From assembly GCF_003056305.1 (NCBI RefSeq), contig NZ_PYVX01000001.1:806001-870000 (forward strand): a DNA stretch of 64,000 nt. Direction: 5' to 3'. The DNA is from Halomonas denitrificans. Lineage in GTDB: Bacteria > Pseudomonadota > Gammaproteobacteria > Pseudomonadales > Halomonadaceae. Under the pieces are notes generated by a model that did not search any database, was not told the DNA's origin, and saw only the letters and a list, made by a program, of their open reading frames with translations. A program made the translations under genes and the position numbers. Below are positions 55,255 through 64,000 of the stretch, piece after piece. Each line of letters opens with the position of its first letter. Within the stretch, counting starts at the first letter, position 1.

Positions 55255-56388
55255 ATGGCCGGACTGCTACCCGATGTCGACCCGGATGGACTGCTCGAGT
55301 ACTCGGTGGTCTATACCGATCGCGCGCTGAACCACATGTCGAAGAGCTTCCAGGGCGTGATGCGCGACGTGTCCGCCACGCTGAAGGAGGTCTACCACGC
55401 GCACTCGACGGTCATCGTGCCCGGTAGCGGCACCTTCGCCATGGAGGCCGTGGCGCGCCAGTTCGCCAAGGACCGTCGCTGCCTGGTGATCCGCAACGGC
55501 TGGTTCAGCTACCGCTGGAGCCAGATCCTGTCGATGGGCAAAATCCCCTCCGACGTCAACGTGCTCAAGGCCCGCCGGGTGGACGAGGACGATGCGACCT
55601 CGCCCTTCGCGCCGCCGCCCATCGAGGACGTGGTCGAGGCGATCCGCGAGCAGCAGCCGGACATCGTCTTCGCGCCCCACGTCGAGACCTCCTCGGGGAT
55701 GCTGCTGCCGGACGACTACCTGCAGAAGATCGCCGACGCCATCCACGACGAGGGCGGCCTGCTGGTACTCGACTGCATCGCCTCCGGCACCCTCTGGGTC
55801 GACATGCAGGACGTCGGCGTCGACGTGCTGGTCAGCGCCCCCCAGAAGGGCTGGAGCGGCAGCCCCTGCTGCGGCATGGTGATGCTCTCCCGCCAGGCGC
55901 GCGAGATCATCGAGGAGACCACCAGCACCAGCTTCGCCTGCGACCTGAAGAAGTGGCTCTCGATCATGGAGACCTACGAGGGCGGCGGGCACGCCTACCA
56001 CGCCACCCTGCCCACCGACGGCCTGCGCCAGCTGCGCGACGTGATGAACGAGACGCGGCAGTACGGCTTCGACCGGGTCTGCGAGGAGCAGCGCGAGGTC
56101 GGCCGGCTGGTCCGCGACATGCTCGCCAAGCACGGCTTCCAAAGCGTCGCCGCCCCGGGCTTCGAGGCGCCGGGCGTGGTGGTCAGCTACACCGATGACG
56201 AGGCGATCGTCGCCAAGTTCCTCGAGGCGGGCGTCCAGGTGGCCGCCGGGGTGCCGCTGATGTGCGACGAGGGCGAGGACTTCCGCACCTTCCGCATCGG
56301 CCTGTTCGGCCTCGACAAGCTCCACCACCCGGAGCGCACCCTAGAGAGCCTGGAAGCCGCGCTTGCCAAGGTGAAGAGCGCCGGCTAG
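55255..56388 (+). CDS. Class V aminotransferase (alanine-glyoxylate / PhnW-like fold)
   Basis: 377 aa PLP enzyme. The PLP aspartate is D173 in LLVLDCIASGTLWVDMQDVG and the Schiff-base lysine K198 in LVSAPQKGWSGSP; VPGSGTFAMEAVARQF (55-70) holds the phosphate site. Class V enzymes of this type include serine/alanine-glyoxylate and 2-aminoethylphosphonate aminotransferases. It lies 98 bases after the IclR gene on the same strand, opposite xsc2. A transamination giving sulfoacetaldehyde or a related aldehyde is plausible but unproven. AGGGAGA precedes the ATG at 55255. Confidence 0.85.
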   Translation: MAGLLPDVDPDGLLEYSVVYTDRALNHMSKSFQGVMRDVSATLKEVYHAHSTVIVPGSGTFAMEAVARQFAKDRRCLVIRNGWFSYRWSQILSMGKIPSDVNVLKARRVDEDDATSPFAPPPIEDVVEAIREQQPDIVFAPHVETSSGMLLPDDYLQKIADAIHDEGGLLVLDCIASGTLWVDMQDVGVDVLVSAPQKGWSGSPCCGMVMLSRQAREIIEETTSTSFACDLKKWLSIMETYEGGGHAYHATLPTDGLRQLRDVMNETRQYGFDRVCEEQREVGRLVRDMLAKHGFQSVAAPGFEAPGVVVSYTDDEAIVAKFLEAGVQVAAGVPLMCDEGEDFRTFRIGLFGLDKLHHPERTLESLEAALAKVKSAG

Positions 56389-56421
56389 GCACTCCCAGCA
56401 CCCGAAGGAGCATCGAAAAGA

Positions 56422-56449
56422 GAGGGGGCGGCCATTCGGCCGCCCCCTC
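56422..56449. terminator. 12-bp hairpin after the aminotransferase gene
   Basis: GAGGGGGCGGCC (56,422-56,433) pairs with 56,438-56,449 around ATTC, 34 bases past the stop. It lies between convergent genes and may serve both; the T-tract is weak. Confidence 0.65.
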
Positions 56450-56506
56450 GGCGTTATTGACCCTCGCGCGACGCGCCTCAGGCGCGGGCGCGAGGTTCGC
56501 GCGGGG

Positions 56507-57190
56507 TCAGACCGCCCCCACGCCCCGTGGAACGAAGCCGAGGTTGTTCTCGACCTCCTTGACCCCGTCGATGTTCTCGGCGGCGACCTGCACGGCCCAG
56601 CGCTGCTCCTTGCTCTCGACGAGCCCCCACAGCTGCACCTTGCCGTCGGCGACGATGACGTTGAGGCGGTCGACCAGCACCCCGGTGTTCTCGTCGACCT
56701 CCTTGAGGATGGCGTCGCGGATCGCGCGGTCGTCGTCGCCGCCGGCTGGCTGGCGCCCCACCGAGAAGCCGCGCAGCAGGTTGGAGCGGCTGACGATGCC
56801 CACCAGCTTGCCGTCGCGCACCACCGGCACCCGCTTGATGCGACGCTTCTCGAGCAGCGAGGCGATATGGTGCAGCGGCTCGTTCTCGCCCACGGTGAGG
56901 GGGTTGGGGGTCATGATCTGGCCCGCCTTGCGCCCGTGGGTCTTGACGTAATCCACGGCGTCGCCGCCGCCGCTGAAGATCCTGAGCCACCAGGAGCGAC
57001 GCTTGTCCTCCTCCGGCTCGATCCGTGCCATCAGGTCCCCTTCGCTCACGATGCCGAGCACCCGGTCGTCGGCATCGACCACCGGCACGGCGCTGATGCC
57101 GTGTTCCAGCAGCAGGCTGGCGATCTCGCTGACCTCGCTCTCGGGAGTGACGGTGATCACGTTGGTCGTCATGACATCTGCGGCTTGCAT
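56507..57190 (-). CDS. CBS-pair and BON-domain protein
   Basis: 227 aa. Two CBS motifs: residues 1-58 (MTTNVITVTPESEVSEIASL, VLGIVSEGDLMARI) and 90-140 (IMTPNPLTVGENEPLHHIAS, LVGIVSRSNLLRG). A C-terminal BON domain follows (about 155-222; RDAILKEVDENTGVLVDRLN, EVENNLGFVP). The CBS pair likely senses an adenine nucleotide; BON domains often bind membranes or phospholipid. No signal peptide. No functional link to the flanking sulfonate and deo genes is apparent. Confidence 0.88.
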   Translation of the reverse strand: MQAADVMTTNVITVTPESEVSEIASLLLEHGISAVPVVDADDRVLGIVSEGDLMARIEPEEDKRRSWWLRIFSGGGDAVDYVKTHGRKAGQIMTPNPLTVGENEPLHHIASLLEKRRIKRVPVVRDGKLVGIVSRSNLLRGFSVGRQPAGGDDDRAIRDAILKEVDENTGVLVDRLNVIVADGKVQLWGLVESKEQRWAVQVAAENIDGVKEVENNLGFVPRGVGAV

Positions 57191-57308
57191 AGGGCGCTCT
57201 CCAGACGAAAGGCGGTTGTTGTTTGCGATGAGTCGCCTTTCAAGTTAGCAATCCTTTAAGCAACCTGCCTTGATGCCGGACAGCTTTCCGCGCCCTCTGC
57301 GCCCGCCC

Positions 57309-58058
57309 TCAGGGCCGGGCGGGCTCGCCCGCGGATAGGCGCTCGGCGCCCGCGCCATCGGTGAGGATCTCGTCGATGTCGTCGAGGCCGGCGAAGCGCA
57401 CCGGGCGGATGACGCCGAGCTTGCTCTCGTCCACCACCAGCAGGCGCCTCGCCGCGGTGGCGATCGCCGCCTGCTTGGGCGCCACCTCGTGGAAGTGGAA
57501 GCAGGTCAGGCCCTGTCGCTCGTGTACGCCCGCGGCGGAGAGGAAGGCCTGGTTGATGCCGAGGCGGCGGATGGCGGCGTCCACCTCGTCGCCGGCGAAG
57601 GAGCGCGACGAGTCGTGATAGAGCCCGCCCAGCAGGATCAGGCGCACCCCGGCAAGCCCGCTCACCGCCTCGGCCACGTTGAGGGCATAGGTCACCACGG
57701 TCAGCGACTGGTCGCGGGGCAGGCTCGCGGCGAGCGGCATCAGGGACGTGCCGCAGTCGATGAACAGGGTGTCGCCGGGCGCGATGCGCTCGAGCGCCCG
57801 CTGACAGAGGCGGCGCTTGGCCGCGGCGTGGCGATCCTGCTGGGCGACCAGGTCGTAGACCGGCGCATAGCGCGGGTCGTCGCGGCGCACCAGATGCCCC
57901 CCCATCAGCTGCAGCTCGCCCTCGGAGGCGGCCAGGTCGCGGCGGATGGTCATCGGCGATACGCCGCACAGCACCGCGGCCTCGTGCAGCCTCAGGCTGC
58001 CGCCCTGGGCGAGGGCCTCACTCAGCCGGGCGAGACGCCGGGCACTGCGTTCGTTCAT
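57309..58058 (-). CDS. deoR: DeoR-family repressor of the deoxyribonucleoside operon
   Basis: 249 aa: N-terminal DeoR helix-turn-helix ([20 protein letters not shown], residues 22-41) and a C-terminal DeoRC sugar-phosphate sensor ([15 protein letters not shown], then [10 protein letters not shown]). It is divergent from nupC, and the intergenic region contains a site with the same arms as the E. coli DeoR operator (58,134-58,149). The inducer is expected to be deoxyribose-5-phosphate, the substrate of DeoC encoded in the regulated operon. Confidence 0.9.
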   Translation of the reverse strand: MNERSARRLARLSEALAQGGSLRLHEAAVLCGVSPMTIRRDLAASEGELQLMGGHLVRRDDPRYAPVYDLVAQQDRHAAAKRRLCQRALERIAPGDTLFIDCGTSLMPLAASLPRDQSLTVVTYALNVAEAVSGLAGVRLILLGGLYHDSSRSFAGDEVDAAIRRLGINQAFLSAAGVHERQGLTCFHFHEVAPKQAAIATAARRLLVVDESKLGVIRPVRFAGLDDIDEILTDGAGAERLSAGEPARP

Positions 58059-58133
58059 CGGTGGCGGCTCTCCTCGGGCCCGGTGTCCCGCGCGGCGTCG
58101 TCACTCTCGGAAACGGTCCGCGTCGGCTGAAAA

Positions 58134-58149
58134 TGTTAAAAAAATAACA
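58134..58149. promoter_or_regulatory. DeoR operator
   Basis: TGTTA-N6-TAACA, here with six A in the middle, a 16-base palindrome. The E. coli DeoR operator is TGTTAGAATTCTAACA, with the same length and identical outer arms. It lies 75 bases beyond the deoR start and 88 bases before nupC. Confidence 0.85.
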
Positions 58150-58154
58150 CTGAA

Positions 58155-58170
58155 TGTGATAGTTTTCACC
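58155..58170 (+). promoter_or_regulatory. CRP-like site in the nupC promoter region
   Basis: TGTGA-TAGTTT-TCACC, one mismatch from the CRP core TGTGA-N6-TCACA. It is next to the DeoR operator, as in enterobacterial deo control. Confidence 0.6.
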
Positions 58171-58236
58171 ACACACTCACGCGTCACATTCACCCGCACG
58201 CCTGCCCTCCAGGCCGCCCCATCGGATAGGTGCCCC

Positions 58237-59508
58237 ATGACCCTCTTCATGAGCGTGGTCGGCATGGTGACCCTGGTCGCCATCGCCCTGCTGTTCTCCT
58301 CCGACCGCCGCGCGATTCGCCTGCGCACCGTGCTGGGCGCCTTCGCCATCCAGGCCGGCATCGGCGCCTTCGTGCTCTACGTGCCGGTCGGCCAGGCGGT
58401 GCTCGCCACCGTCTCCGACGCCGTCAGCCAGGTGGTGCTCTACGCCAACGACGGCATCGACTTCGTGTTCGGCGGCCTGGCCGACGTCGAGGCCTCGGGC
58501 TTCGTCTTCGCCTTCAAGGTGCTGCCGGTGATCATCTTCTTCTCCTCGCTTACCGCCGTGCTCTACTACCTGGGCATCATGCAGTGGATCATCCGCATCC
58601 TCGGCGGCGCCCTGCAGAAGGCGCTGGGCACCTCGCGCACCGAGTCGCTCTCCGCCACCGCCAACATCTTCGTCGGCCAGACCGAGGCGCCGCTGGTGGT
58701 GCGCCCCTTCATCGAGCGCATGACCCCGTCGCAGCTGTTCGCGGTGATGTGCGGCGGGCTCGCCTCGGTGGCGGGCTCGGTGCTGGCCGGCTACGCCGCC
58801 CTCGGCATCCCCATGGAGTACCTGGTCGCCGCCTCCTTCATGGCCGCCCCCGGCGGGCTGCTGTTCGCCAAGCTGCTGATGCCCGAGACCGAGACGCCCG
58901 AGGACAGCGTCTCAGCCGCCGAGGAGCGCCTCGAGGAGGAGGAGGACCATCCCACCAACGTGCTGGACGCCGCCGCGGCCGGCGCCAGCTCCGGCCTGAT
59001 GCTGGCGGCCAACGTCGGCGCCATGCTGCTGGCCTTCATCGGCCTGATCGCCCTGCTCAACGGCATGCTCGGCGGCATCGGCGGCTGGTTCGGCATGGAG
59101 TCGCTGAGCCTGGAGCTGATCCTCGGCTGGCTCTTCTCGCCGCTCGCCTTCCTGCTCGGCGTGCCCTGGGAGGAGGCGACGCTCGCCGGCTCCTTCATCG
59201 GCCAGAAGCTGGTGGTCAACGAATTCGTGGCCTACATCAACCTGGCGCCCTACCTCGACGGCGAGCAGGTGGTGGCCGCCACCGGGCAGCTGATGACGCC
59301 CCACACCATGGCGGTGCTCTCCTTCGCGCTGTGCGGCTTCGCCAACCTCTCCTCGATCGCCATCCTGCTCGGGGGGCTGGGCAGCATCGCCCCGAGCCGC
59401 CGCCACGAGATTGCCCGCTTCGGCCTCAAGGCGGTGCTGGCCGGCACCCTCTCGAACCTGATGTCGGCGTCCCTGGCCGGCTTCTTCCTGGCCCTGGCCG
59501 CCGTATGA
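58237..59508 (+). CDS. nupC: NupC-type concentrative nucleoside transporter
   Basis: 423 aa inner-membrane protein. Recognisable CNT segments: [20 protein letters not shown] (about 89-108), [20 protein letters not shown] (about 143-162) and [20 protein letters not shown] near the end. It takes up nucleosides with protons or sodium. It is the first gene of the deo operon and is preceded by the DeoR and CRP-like sites. The ATG at 58237 is used because the longer frame upstream runs into the deoR region and is Arg-rich. Confidence 0.93.
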   Translation: MTLFMSVVGMVTLVAIALLFSSDRRAIRLRTVLGAFAIQAGIGAFVLYVPVGQAVLATVSDAVSQVVLYANDGIDFVFGGLADVEASGFVFAFKVLPVIIFFSSLTAVLYYLGIMQWIIRILGGALQKALGTSRTESLSATANIFVGQTEAPLVVRPFIERMTPSQLFAVMCGGLASVAGSVLAGYAALGIPMEYLVAASFMAAPGGLLFAKLLMPETETPEDSVSAAEERLEEEEDHPTNVLDAAAAGASSGLMLAANVGAMLLAFIGLIALLNGMLGGIGGWFGMESLSLELILGWLFSPLAFLLGVPWEEATLAGSFIGQKLVVNEFVAYINLAPYLDGEQVVAATGQLMTPHTMAVLSFALCGFANLSSIAILLGGLGSIAPSRRHEIARFGLKAVLAGTLSNLMSASLAGFFLALAAV

Positions 59509-59609
59509 CTGCGCCGTCGTCGTCCGCGCTTCAGCGGGCGGCGACGGCACGCTGACGCTCTCGAACTCACATTTACCCACGCGAACTCTCTCGCCGTACC
59601 GGAGTCCCC

Positions 59610-60377
59610 ATGACCGAACTGCAACAGGCCGCCCGCCAGGCCCTGGCGCTGATGGACCTCACCAGCCTCAACGACGACGACACCGACGCCACCGTCGAGG
59701 CCCTCTGCCAGCGCGCCAAGACCCCCGCCGGCACCCCGGCCGCGGTCTGCGTCTATCCGGACTTCATCGTCGCCGCGCGTCGCGCGCTGAAGGCCCACGG
59801 CCTCGAGGGCACCGTCAAGGTGGCCACGGTCACCAACTTCCCCGCGGGCGGCGACGACATCATGGCCGCCGCCCGGGCGACCCGCGAGGCCGCGGCCTCC
59901 GGCGCCGACGAGGTGGACGTCGTCTTCCCCTGGCGCGCCCTGCTGGCCGGCGACGAGGAGACCGGCCGCGAGCTGGTCGCCTTCTGCAAGCAGGCCGCCG
60001 GCGACGCCGTGCTCAAGGTGATCCTCGAGACCGGCGAGCTCAAGGACCCGGCGCTGATCCGTCGCGCCAGCGAGCTGGCCCTTGAGGGCGGCGCCGACTT
60101 CCTCAAGACCTCCACCGGCAAGGTGGCGATCAACGCCACCCTCGAGGCCGCCGAGGTGATGCTGACCGCGATCCGCGACAGCGGCCGCGACGTCGGCTTC
60201 AAGGCGGCCGGCGGCGTGCGCACCGCCGAGGAGGCCCAGGCCTACCTGCAGCTCGCCGCGAGGCTGATGGGCCCGGCCTGGATCACCCCGGCCCACTTCC
60301 GCTTCGGCGCCTCGAGCCTGCTCGACGACCTGCTGGTGACCCTCGCCGACGACAACGGGCGGATCGGAGGCGCCTGA
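59610..60377 (+). CDS. deoC: Deoxyribose-phosphate aldolase
   Basis: 255 aa. The Schiff-base lysine lies in [14 protein letters not shown] (about 166-179), and the paired catalytic residues in [13 protein letters not shown] (about 100-112) and [11 protein letters not shown]. It splits 2-deoxyribose-5-phosphate into acetaldehyde and glyceraldehyde-3-phosphate. It starts 101 bases after nupC, and its stop overlaps the deoA start by one base. Confidence 0.97.
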   Translation: MTELQQAARQALALMDLTSLNDDDTDATVEALCQRAKTPAGTPAAVCVYPDFIVAARRALKAHGLEGTVKVATVTNFPAGGDDIMAAARATREAAASGADEVDVVFPWRALLAGDEETGRELVAFCKQAAGDAVLKVILETGELKDPALIRRASELALEGGADFLKTSTGKVAINATLEAAEVMLTAIRDSGRDVGFKAAGGVRTAEEAQAYLQLAARLMGPAWITPAHFRFGASSLLDDLLVTLADDNGRIGGA

Positions 60378-61732
60378 TGAGTGCGGCCGCCCTGCCCTCG
60401 CCCGCCCTCCCCCAGGAGCTGATCCGGGCCAAGCGCGACGGCCAGGCGCTCGACCGCGCGGCGATCGATGCGCTGGTCGCCGGCATCACCGACGGCCGGC
60501 TCTCCGATGCCCAGGTGGGGGCGCTCGCCATGGCGATCTTCCTCAACGGCATGGACGCCGACGAGACGGTGGCGCTGACCGAGGCGATCCGCGACTCCGG
60601 CGAGGTGCTCGACTGGTCCGGGCTCGACCTCCCGGGCCCGGTGCTCGACAAGCACTCCACCGGTGGCGTAGGCGACCTGGTCTCGCTGGTGCTCGGGCCC
60701 TGGATCGCCGCCTGCGGCGGCCATGTGCCGATGGTCTCCGGGCGGGGCCTCGGTCACACCGGCGGCACCCTGGACAAGCTCGAGGCGATCCCCGGCTACT
60801 CGGTGAGCCCCGACACCGCCACCTTCCGCCGCCTGGTCAAGGACGTCGGCGTGGCGATCATCGGCCAGACCGCCGACCTCGCCCCGGCCGATCGCCGCCT
60901 CTATGCGGTGCGCGACGTCACCGCCACGGTGGAGTCGCTGCCGCTGATCGTGAGCTCGATCCTCGGCAAGAAGCTCGCCTGCGGCCTCGAGGGGCTGGTG
61001 ATGGACGTCAAGGTGGGCAGCGGCGCCTTCATGCCCACCGCCGACGCCGCCCGTGAGCTCGCCACGACCATCGCCGAGGTCGCGAGTCGCGCCGGCACAC
61101 GCACCACCGCGCTGATCACCGACATGAGCCAGCCTCTGGCGCCGCGCGCCGGCAATGCCCTCGAGGTGCACGAGGCGATCCGTCTGCTGAGCGGCGAGAA
61201 GCGCCACGGCCGGCTGCTGCAGGTGACGCGGCGGCTCGCCGCCGAGCTGCTGATGGCCGGCCGCCTCGCCGACTCCCGGGAGGCCGCCTTCGCCCGCCTG
61301 GACGCGACCCTCGCCTCCGGGGCGGCCGCCGAGCGCTTCGCGCGCATGGTGGCGGGCCTCGGCGGCCCGAGCGACCTGCTGGAGCGCCCCGCCGCCCGCC
61401 TGCCGGAGGCCCCGGTGGTGCGCGCCGTCTACGCCGAGCGCCCCGGCCGCGTGCAGGCCATCGATACCCGGGCGCTGGGCCTCTGCGTAGTGGAGCTCGG
61501 CGGCGGGCGGCGCACGCCGGGGGCGCCCATCGACCCCGCCGTCGGTCTCTCGCGCATCGCCTCGCTGGGCGAGACCGTCGACGCCGACCGTCCCCTGGCG
61601 CTGGTCCATGCCGCCAGCGTGGACGATGCTGAAGCCGCCGGACGACGACTGCGCGAGGCCATGCGCCTCGGCGACGCGCGGGTCGTCCCGCCCCCGCTGA
61701 CTTACGACGTGATCCGTCGGGAGGTGCCATGA
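60377..61732 (+). CDS. deoA: Thymidine phosphorylase
   Basis: 451 aa. The family signature near [20 protein letters not shown] (about 87-106) with [16 protein letters not shown] (about 122-137) is intact, and the C-terminal domain is complete. It phosphorolyses thymidine and deoxyuridine to base plus deoxyribose-1-phosphate. It overlaps deoC by one base and deoB by four bases. Confidence 0.97.
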   Translation: MSAAALPSPALPQELIRAKRDGQALDRAAIDALVAGITDGRLSDAQVGALAMAIFLNGMDADETVALTEAIRDSGEVLDWSGLDLPGPVLDKHSTGGVGDLVSLVLGPWIAACGGHVPMVSGRGLGHTGGTLDKLEAIPGYSVSPDTATFRRLVKDVGVAIIGQTADLAPADRRLYAVRDVTATVESLPLIVSSILGKKLACGLEGLVMDVKVGSGAFMPTADAARELATTIAEVASRAGTRTTALITDMSQPLAPRAGNALEVHEAIRLLSGEKRHGRLLQVTRRLAAELLMAGRLADSREAAFARLDATLASGAAAERFARMVAGLGGPSDLLERPAARLPEAPVVRAVYAERPGRVQAIDTRALGLCVVELGGGRRTPGAPIDPAVGLSRIASLGETVDADRPLALVHAASVDDAEAAGRRLREAMRLGDARVVPPPLTYDVIRREVP

Positions 61733-62988
61733 GCCGCGCCATCGTGCTGGTCCTCGACTCCTTCGGCATCGGCGCCACGCCGGATGCCGCCCGCTTCGGC
61801 GACGCCGGCGCCGACACCCTGGGCCATATCGCCGCCGCCTGCGCCCGCGGGGAGGCCGACATGCCGCCGGGCCCCGACGCCCCGGGCCGCCGGGGCCCGC
61901 TCGCGCTGCCGAACCTCGCCCGGCTCGGGCTCTTCCACGCCCACCGCGAGAGCACCGGTCACTGGGCCGAGGGCGTCGCGGTGCCGAGCGAGGTGGTCGG
62001 CGCCTACGGCCATGCCCGGGAGCTCTCCTCGGGCAAGGACACCCCCTCCGGCCACTGGGAGCTCGCCGGCGTGCCGGTGCGCTTCGACTGGGGCTACTTC
62101 CCGGAGCGCGAGCAGAGCTTTCCCCTTGAGCTGCTCGAGGCGCTGGTCGCCGAGGCGGGGCTGCCCGGCGTGCTCGGCGACTGCCACGCCTCGGGCACCG
62201 AGGTCATCGCCCGGCTCGGCGAGGCGCATGTCGAGAGCGGCAAGCCCATCGTCTACACCTCGGCGGACTCGGTGTTCCAGATCGCCGCCCACGAGGAGGC
62301 CTTCGGGCTGGCGCGCCTCTACGAGGTGTGCGAGATCGCCCGGCGGCTGCTCGAGCCCTACAACATCGGACGGGTGATCGCGCGACCGTTCACGGGAAAG
62401 GACGCGACGAGCTTCGTCCGCACCGCCAACCGCCGCGACTGCAGCGTCGAGCCGCCGGCCCCCACGGTGCTGCAGAAGCTGCACGACGACGGCGGCTCGG
62501 TGGTCGCCATCGGCAAGATCGCCGACATCTACGCCCACTGCGGGATCACGCGCACGATCAAGGCGAGCGGCCACGACGCCCTGATGGACGCCACCCTGGC
62601 GGCGATGAGGGAGACCGGCGAGCGCACTCTGATCATGACCAACTTCGTCGACTTCGACATGCTCTACGGCCACCGCCGCGACGTGGCGGGCTACGCCGCC
62701 GCCCTGGAGGCCTTCGATGCCCGGCTGCCGGAGCTGCTGGAAAGGCTCGAGGACGACGACCTGCTGATCCTCACCGCCGACCACGGCTGCGACCCCACCT
62801 GGGCCGGCACCGACCACACCCGCGAGCACGTCCCGGTGCTCGCGCTCGGCGCCGGGCTCAAACCCGGCTCGCTGGGCGCCCGGGCGAGCTTCGCCGACAT
62901 CGGCCAGAGCCTGGCGACGCACCTGGGCCTGCCCCCCATGGACGACGGCGAGCGCTTCCTCTCCCCCGCTGACACAGGAGCCTTGTGA
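61729..62988 (+). CDS. deoB: Phosphopentomutase
   Basis: 419 aa alkaline-phosphatase-fold enzyme. Metal ligands are visible in [15 protein letters not shown] (5-19) and [20 protein letters not shown] with the following REHVP; the catalytic Thr is in [12 protein letters not shown] (about 101-112). It converts deoxyribose-1-phosphate to deoxyribose-5-phosphate for DeoC. It overlaps deoA (ATGA) and touches deoD. Confidence 0.97.
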   Translation: MSRAIVLVLDSFGIGATPDAARFGDAGADTLGHIAAACARGEADMPPGPDAPGRRGPLALPNLARLGLFHAHRESTGHWAEGVAVPSEVVGAYGHARELSSGKDTPSGHWELAGVPVRFDWGYFPEREQSFPLELLEALVAEAGLPGVLGDCHASGTEVIARLGEAHVESGKPIVYTSADSVFQIAAHEEAFGLARLYEVCEIARRLLEPYNIGRVIARPFTGKDATSFVRTANRRDCSVEPPAPTVLQKLHDDGGSVVAIGKIADIYAHCGITRTIKASGHDALMDATLAAMRETGERTLIMTNFVDFDMLYGHRRDVAGYAAALEAFDARLPELLERLEDDDLLILTADHGCDPTWAGTDHTREHVPVLALGAGLKPGSLGARASFADIGQSLATHLGLPPMDDGERFLSPADTGAL

Positions 62989-63722
62989 TGGCCACGCCCC
63001 ATATCAACGCCGAGCGCGGCGACTTCGCCGATACCGTGCTGATGCCCGGCGACCCGCTGCGCGCCCGCTACATCGCCGAGACCTTCCTCGAGGAGGCGCG
63101 CGAGGTGAACACGGTGCGCAGCATGTCCGGCTACACCGGGCGCTACAAGAGCCGGCCGATCTCGGTGATGGGCCACGGCATGGGCATCCCGTCGGTGTCG
63201 ATCTACGCCAAGGAGCTGATCACCGAGTACGGCGTGGAGCGGCTGATCCGGGTCGGCTCCTGCGGCGCGGTACGCGACGACGTGGCGGTGCGCGACGTGG
63301 TGATTGGCCTCGGCGCCTGTACCGATTCCGGCGTCAACCGCACGCGCTTCGCCGGCATGGACTTCGCCGCCACCGCCGACTTCGCGCTGACCCGCCACGC
63401 GGCGGACGCGGCCGCGGCGCTCGGCGTGCCGGTGAAGGTGGGGAACCTCTTCTCGGCGGATCTCTTCTACGACCCGCGCCCCGAGACCGCCGCGCTGCTC
63501 AAGCGCTACGGCATCGTCGGCGTGGAGATGGAAGCCGCCGGCCTGTATGGCGTGGCCGCCGAGTTCGGCGCCCGGGCCGCCACCATCTGCACGGTCTCCG
63601 ACCACATCCTCCAGGGAGACTCGCTCTCGAGCGCCGAGCGCCAGAGCACCTTCGACGAGATGATGGAAATCGCGCTGGACAGCGTGCTGCGCGACGACGC
63701 GGCCCGGGAGGAGACGGCATGA
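62988..63722 (+). CDS. deoD: Purine-nucleoside phosphorylase, DeoD type
   Basis: 244 aa, very close to the E. coli DeoD pattern: [20 protein letters not shown] at the start, [24 protein letters not shown], and [17 protein letters not shown]. It phosphorolyses purine (deoxy)nucleosides. The ATG at 62988 overlaps the deoB stop by one base and follows ACAGGAG; a GTG one codon upstream is the alternative. Confidence 0.97.
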   Translation: MATPHINAERGDFADTVLMPGDPLRARYIAETFLEEAREVNTVRSMSGYTGRYKSRPISVMGHGMGIPSVSIYAKELITEYGVERLIRVGSCGAVRDDVAVRDVVIGLGACTDSGVNRTRFAGMDFAATADFALTRHAADAAAALGVPVKVGNLFSADLFYDPRPETAALLKRYGIVGVEMEAAGLYGVAAEFGARAATICTVSDHILQGDSLSSAERQSTFDEMMEIALDSVLRDDAAREETA

Positions 63723-64000
63723 GCGAGCCCGTGACGCCCAACGCCATTCCGCAGGAGATTGTCGGCGAACTGATCGCGGTGCGCAGCCACGCCTATGCGC
63801 CCTACTCGCACCATCCGGTGGGCGCGCTGGTGATCGGCGAGAGCGGCCGGCGCTACGCCGGCGCCAACGTCGAGGTCGCCCACTACAAGGGACTCTGCGC
63901 CGAGGCCTCGGCCATCGCCGCCCTGGTCAGCGCCGGCGAGCGCGAGCTGCGCGAGGTCTACGTGATCGGCCCGGGGGCGCACCTCTGCACGCCCTGCGGC
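63719..64000 (+). CDS. cdd: Cytidine deaminase, 5' part (cut by the window edge)
   Basis: 94 residues are visible; the gene continues past the window. Zinc-site segments are present: LCAEASAI (about 60-67) with the catalytic Cys-Ala-Glu, and LCTPCG at the edge with the two further zinc cysteines. [11 protein letters not shown] (about 28-38) is also typical. The sequence type is the small tetrameric cytidine deaminase. It overlaps deoD by four bases, so it is the next gene of the deo operon, feeding deoxyuridine/uridine to the phosphorylases. Confidence 0.93.
   Translation, partial: MSEPVTPNAIPQEIVGELIAVRSHAYAPYSHHPVGALVIGESGRRYAGANVEVAHYKGLCAEASAIAALVSAGERELREVYVIGPGAHLCTPCG

Overview
The window is high-GC gammaproteobacterial DNA. 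An ectoine hydroxylase, osmolyte-type transport genes and the general gene content suggest a halophile of the Halomonas group; this is inferred from the proteins, not from a marker gene. Almost the whole window is chromosomal metabolic DNA in tightly packed operons. I see no tRNA, rRNA, CRISPR array, transposase or phage gene.

Layout. 1-3,900: a hypothetical gene, a zinc alcohol dehydrogenase, an EamA transporter and a Mut7-C RNase-like protein. 3,855-8,840: a ribose operon (rbsD-A-C-B plus a LacI-type regulator) with a palindromic operator in front. 9,035-9,979: ectD. 10,115-12,270: a lower-GC insert with a sulfide:quinone reductase-like gene and a DUF1641 gene, bordered by decayed 3' ends of an alcohol dehydrogenase gene. 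12,340-17,749: an acyl-CoA oxidation operon (ACAD, CoA ligase, 3-hydroxyacyl-CoA dehydrogenase, enoyl-CoA hydratase). 17,904-25,398: an MFS pump, a methyltransferase, a VOC protein, a DUF4870 protein, an LpxL-like acyltransferase and a very long AsmA-like repeat protein. 25,509-28,625: tenA and thiC, each behind its own TPP riboswitch. 28,657-32,796: a small outer-membrane barrel, then ackA-pta. 32,895-36,846: a UPF0324 exporter, a GMC oxidoreductase remnant, an APC permease and a UspA protein.

From about 36,900 to 56,400 lies a taurine (C2-sulfonate) degradation region. It holds a TRAP transporter, a MocR-type TauR regulator, taurine dehydrogenase TauXY, two almost identical xsc genes 8,268 bases apart, a short pta, a TauE/SafE sulfite exporter with a decayed second copy, an IclR regulator and a class V aminotransferase. 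Together these would import taurine, oxidise it to sulfoacetaldehyde, cleave that to sulfite and acetyl phosphate, make acetyl-CoA and export the sulfite. Between the xsc copies is an unexplained five-gene operon: a CobS-like AAA+ ATPase, a CobT-like VWA protein, a Cupin_3 protein and two Lin0512-family proteins. It is divergent from xsc1 and is the best candidate for an undescribed system here.

Two regulatory circuits can be read directly. CTGG-type direct repeats 23 bases apart precede the TRAP operon and tauXY (probably TauR). A TTCC...GGAA palindrome plus a second conserved block at matched spacing lie in front of both xsc genes (probably the IclR protein).

56,507-64,000: a CBS-BON protein, then a deoxyribonucleoside operon (deoR, nupC, deoC, deoA, deoB, deoD, cdd) with a DeoR-type operator; cdd runs off the right edge.
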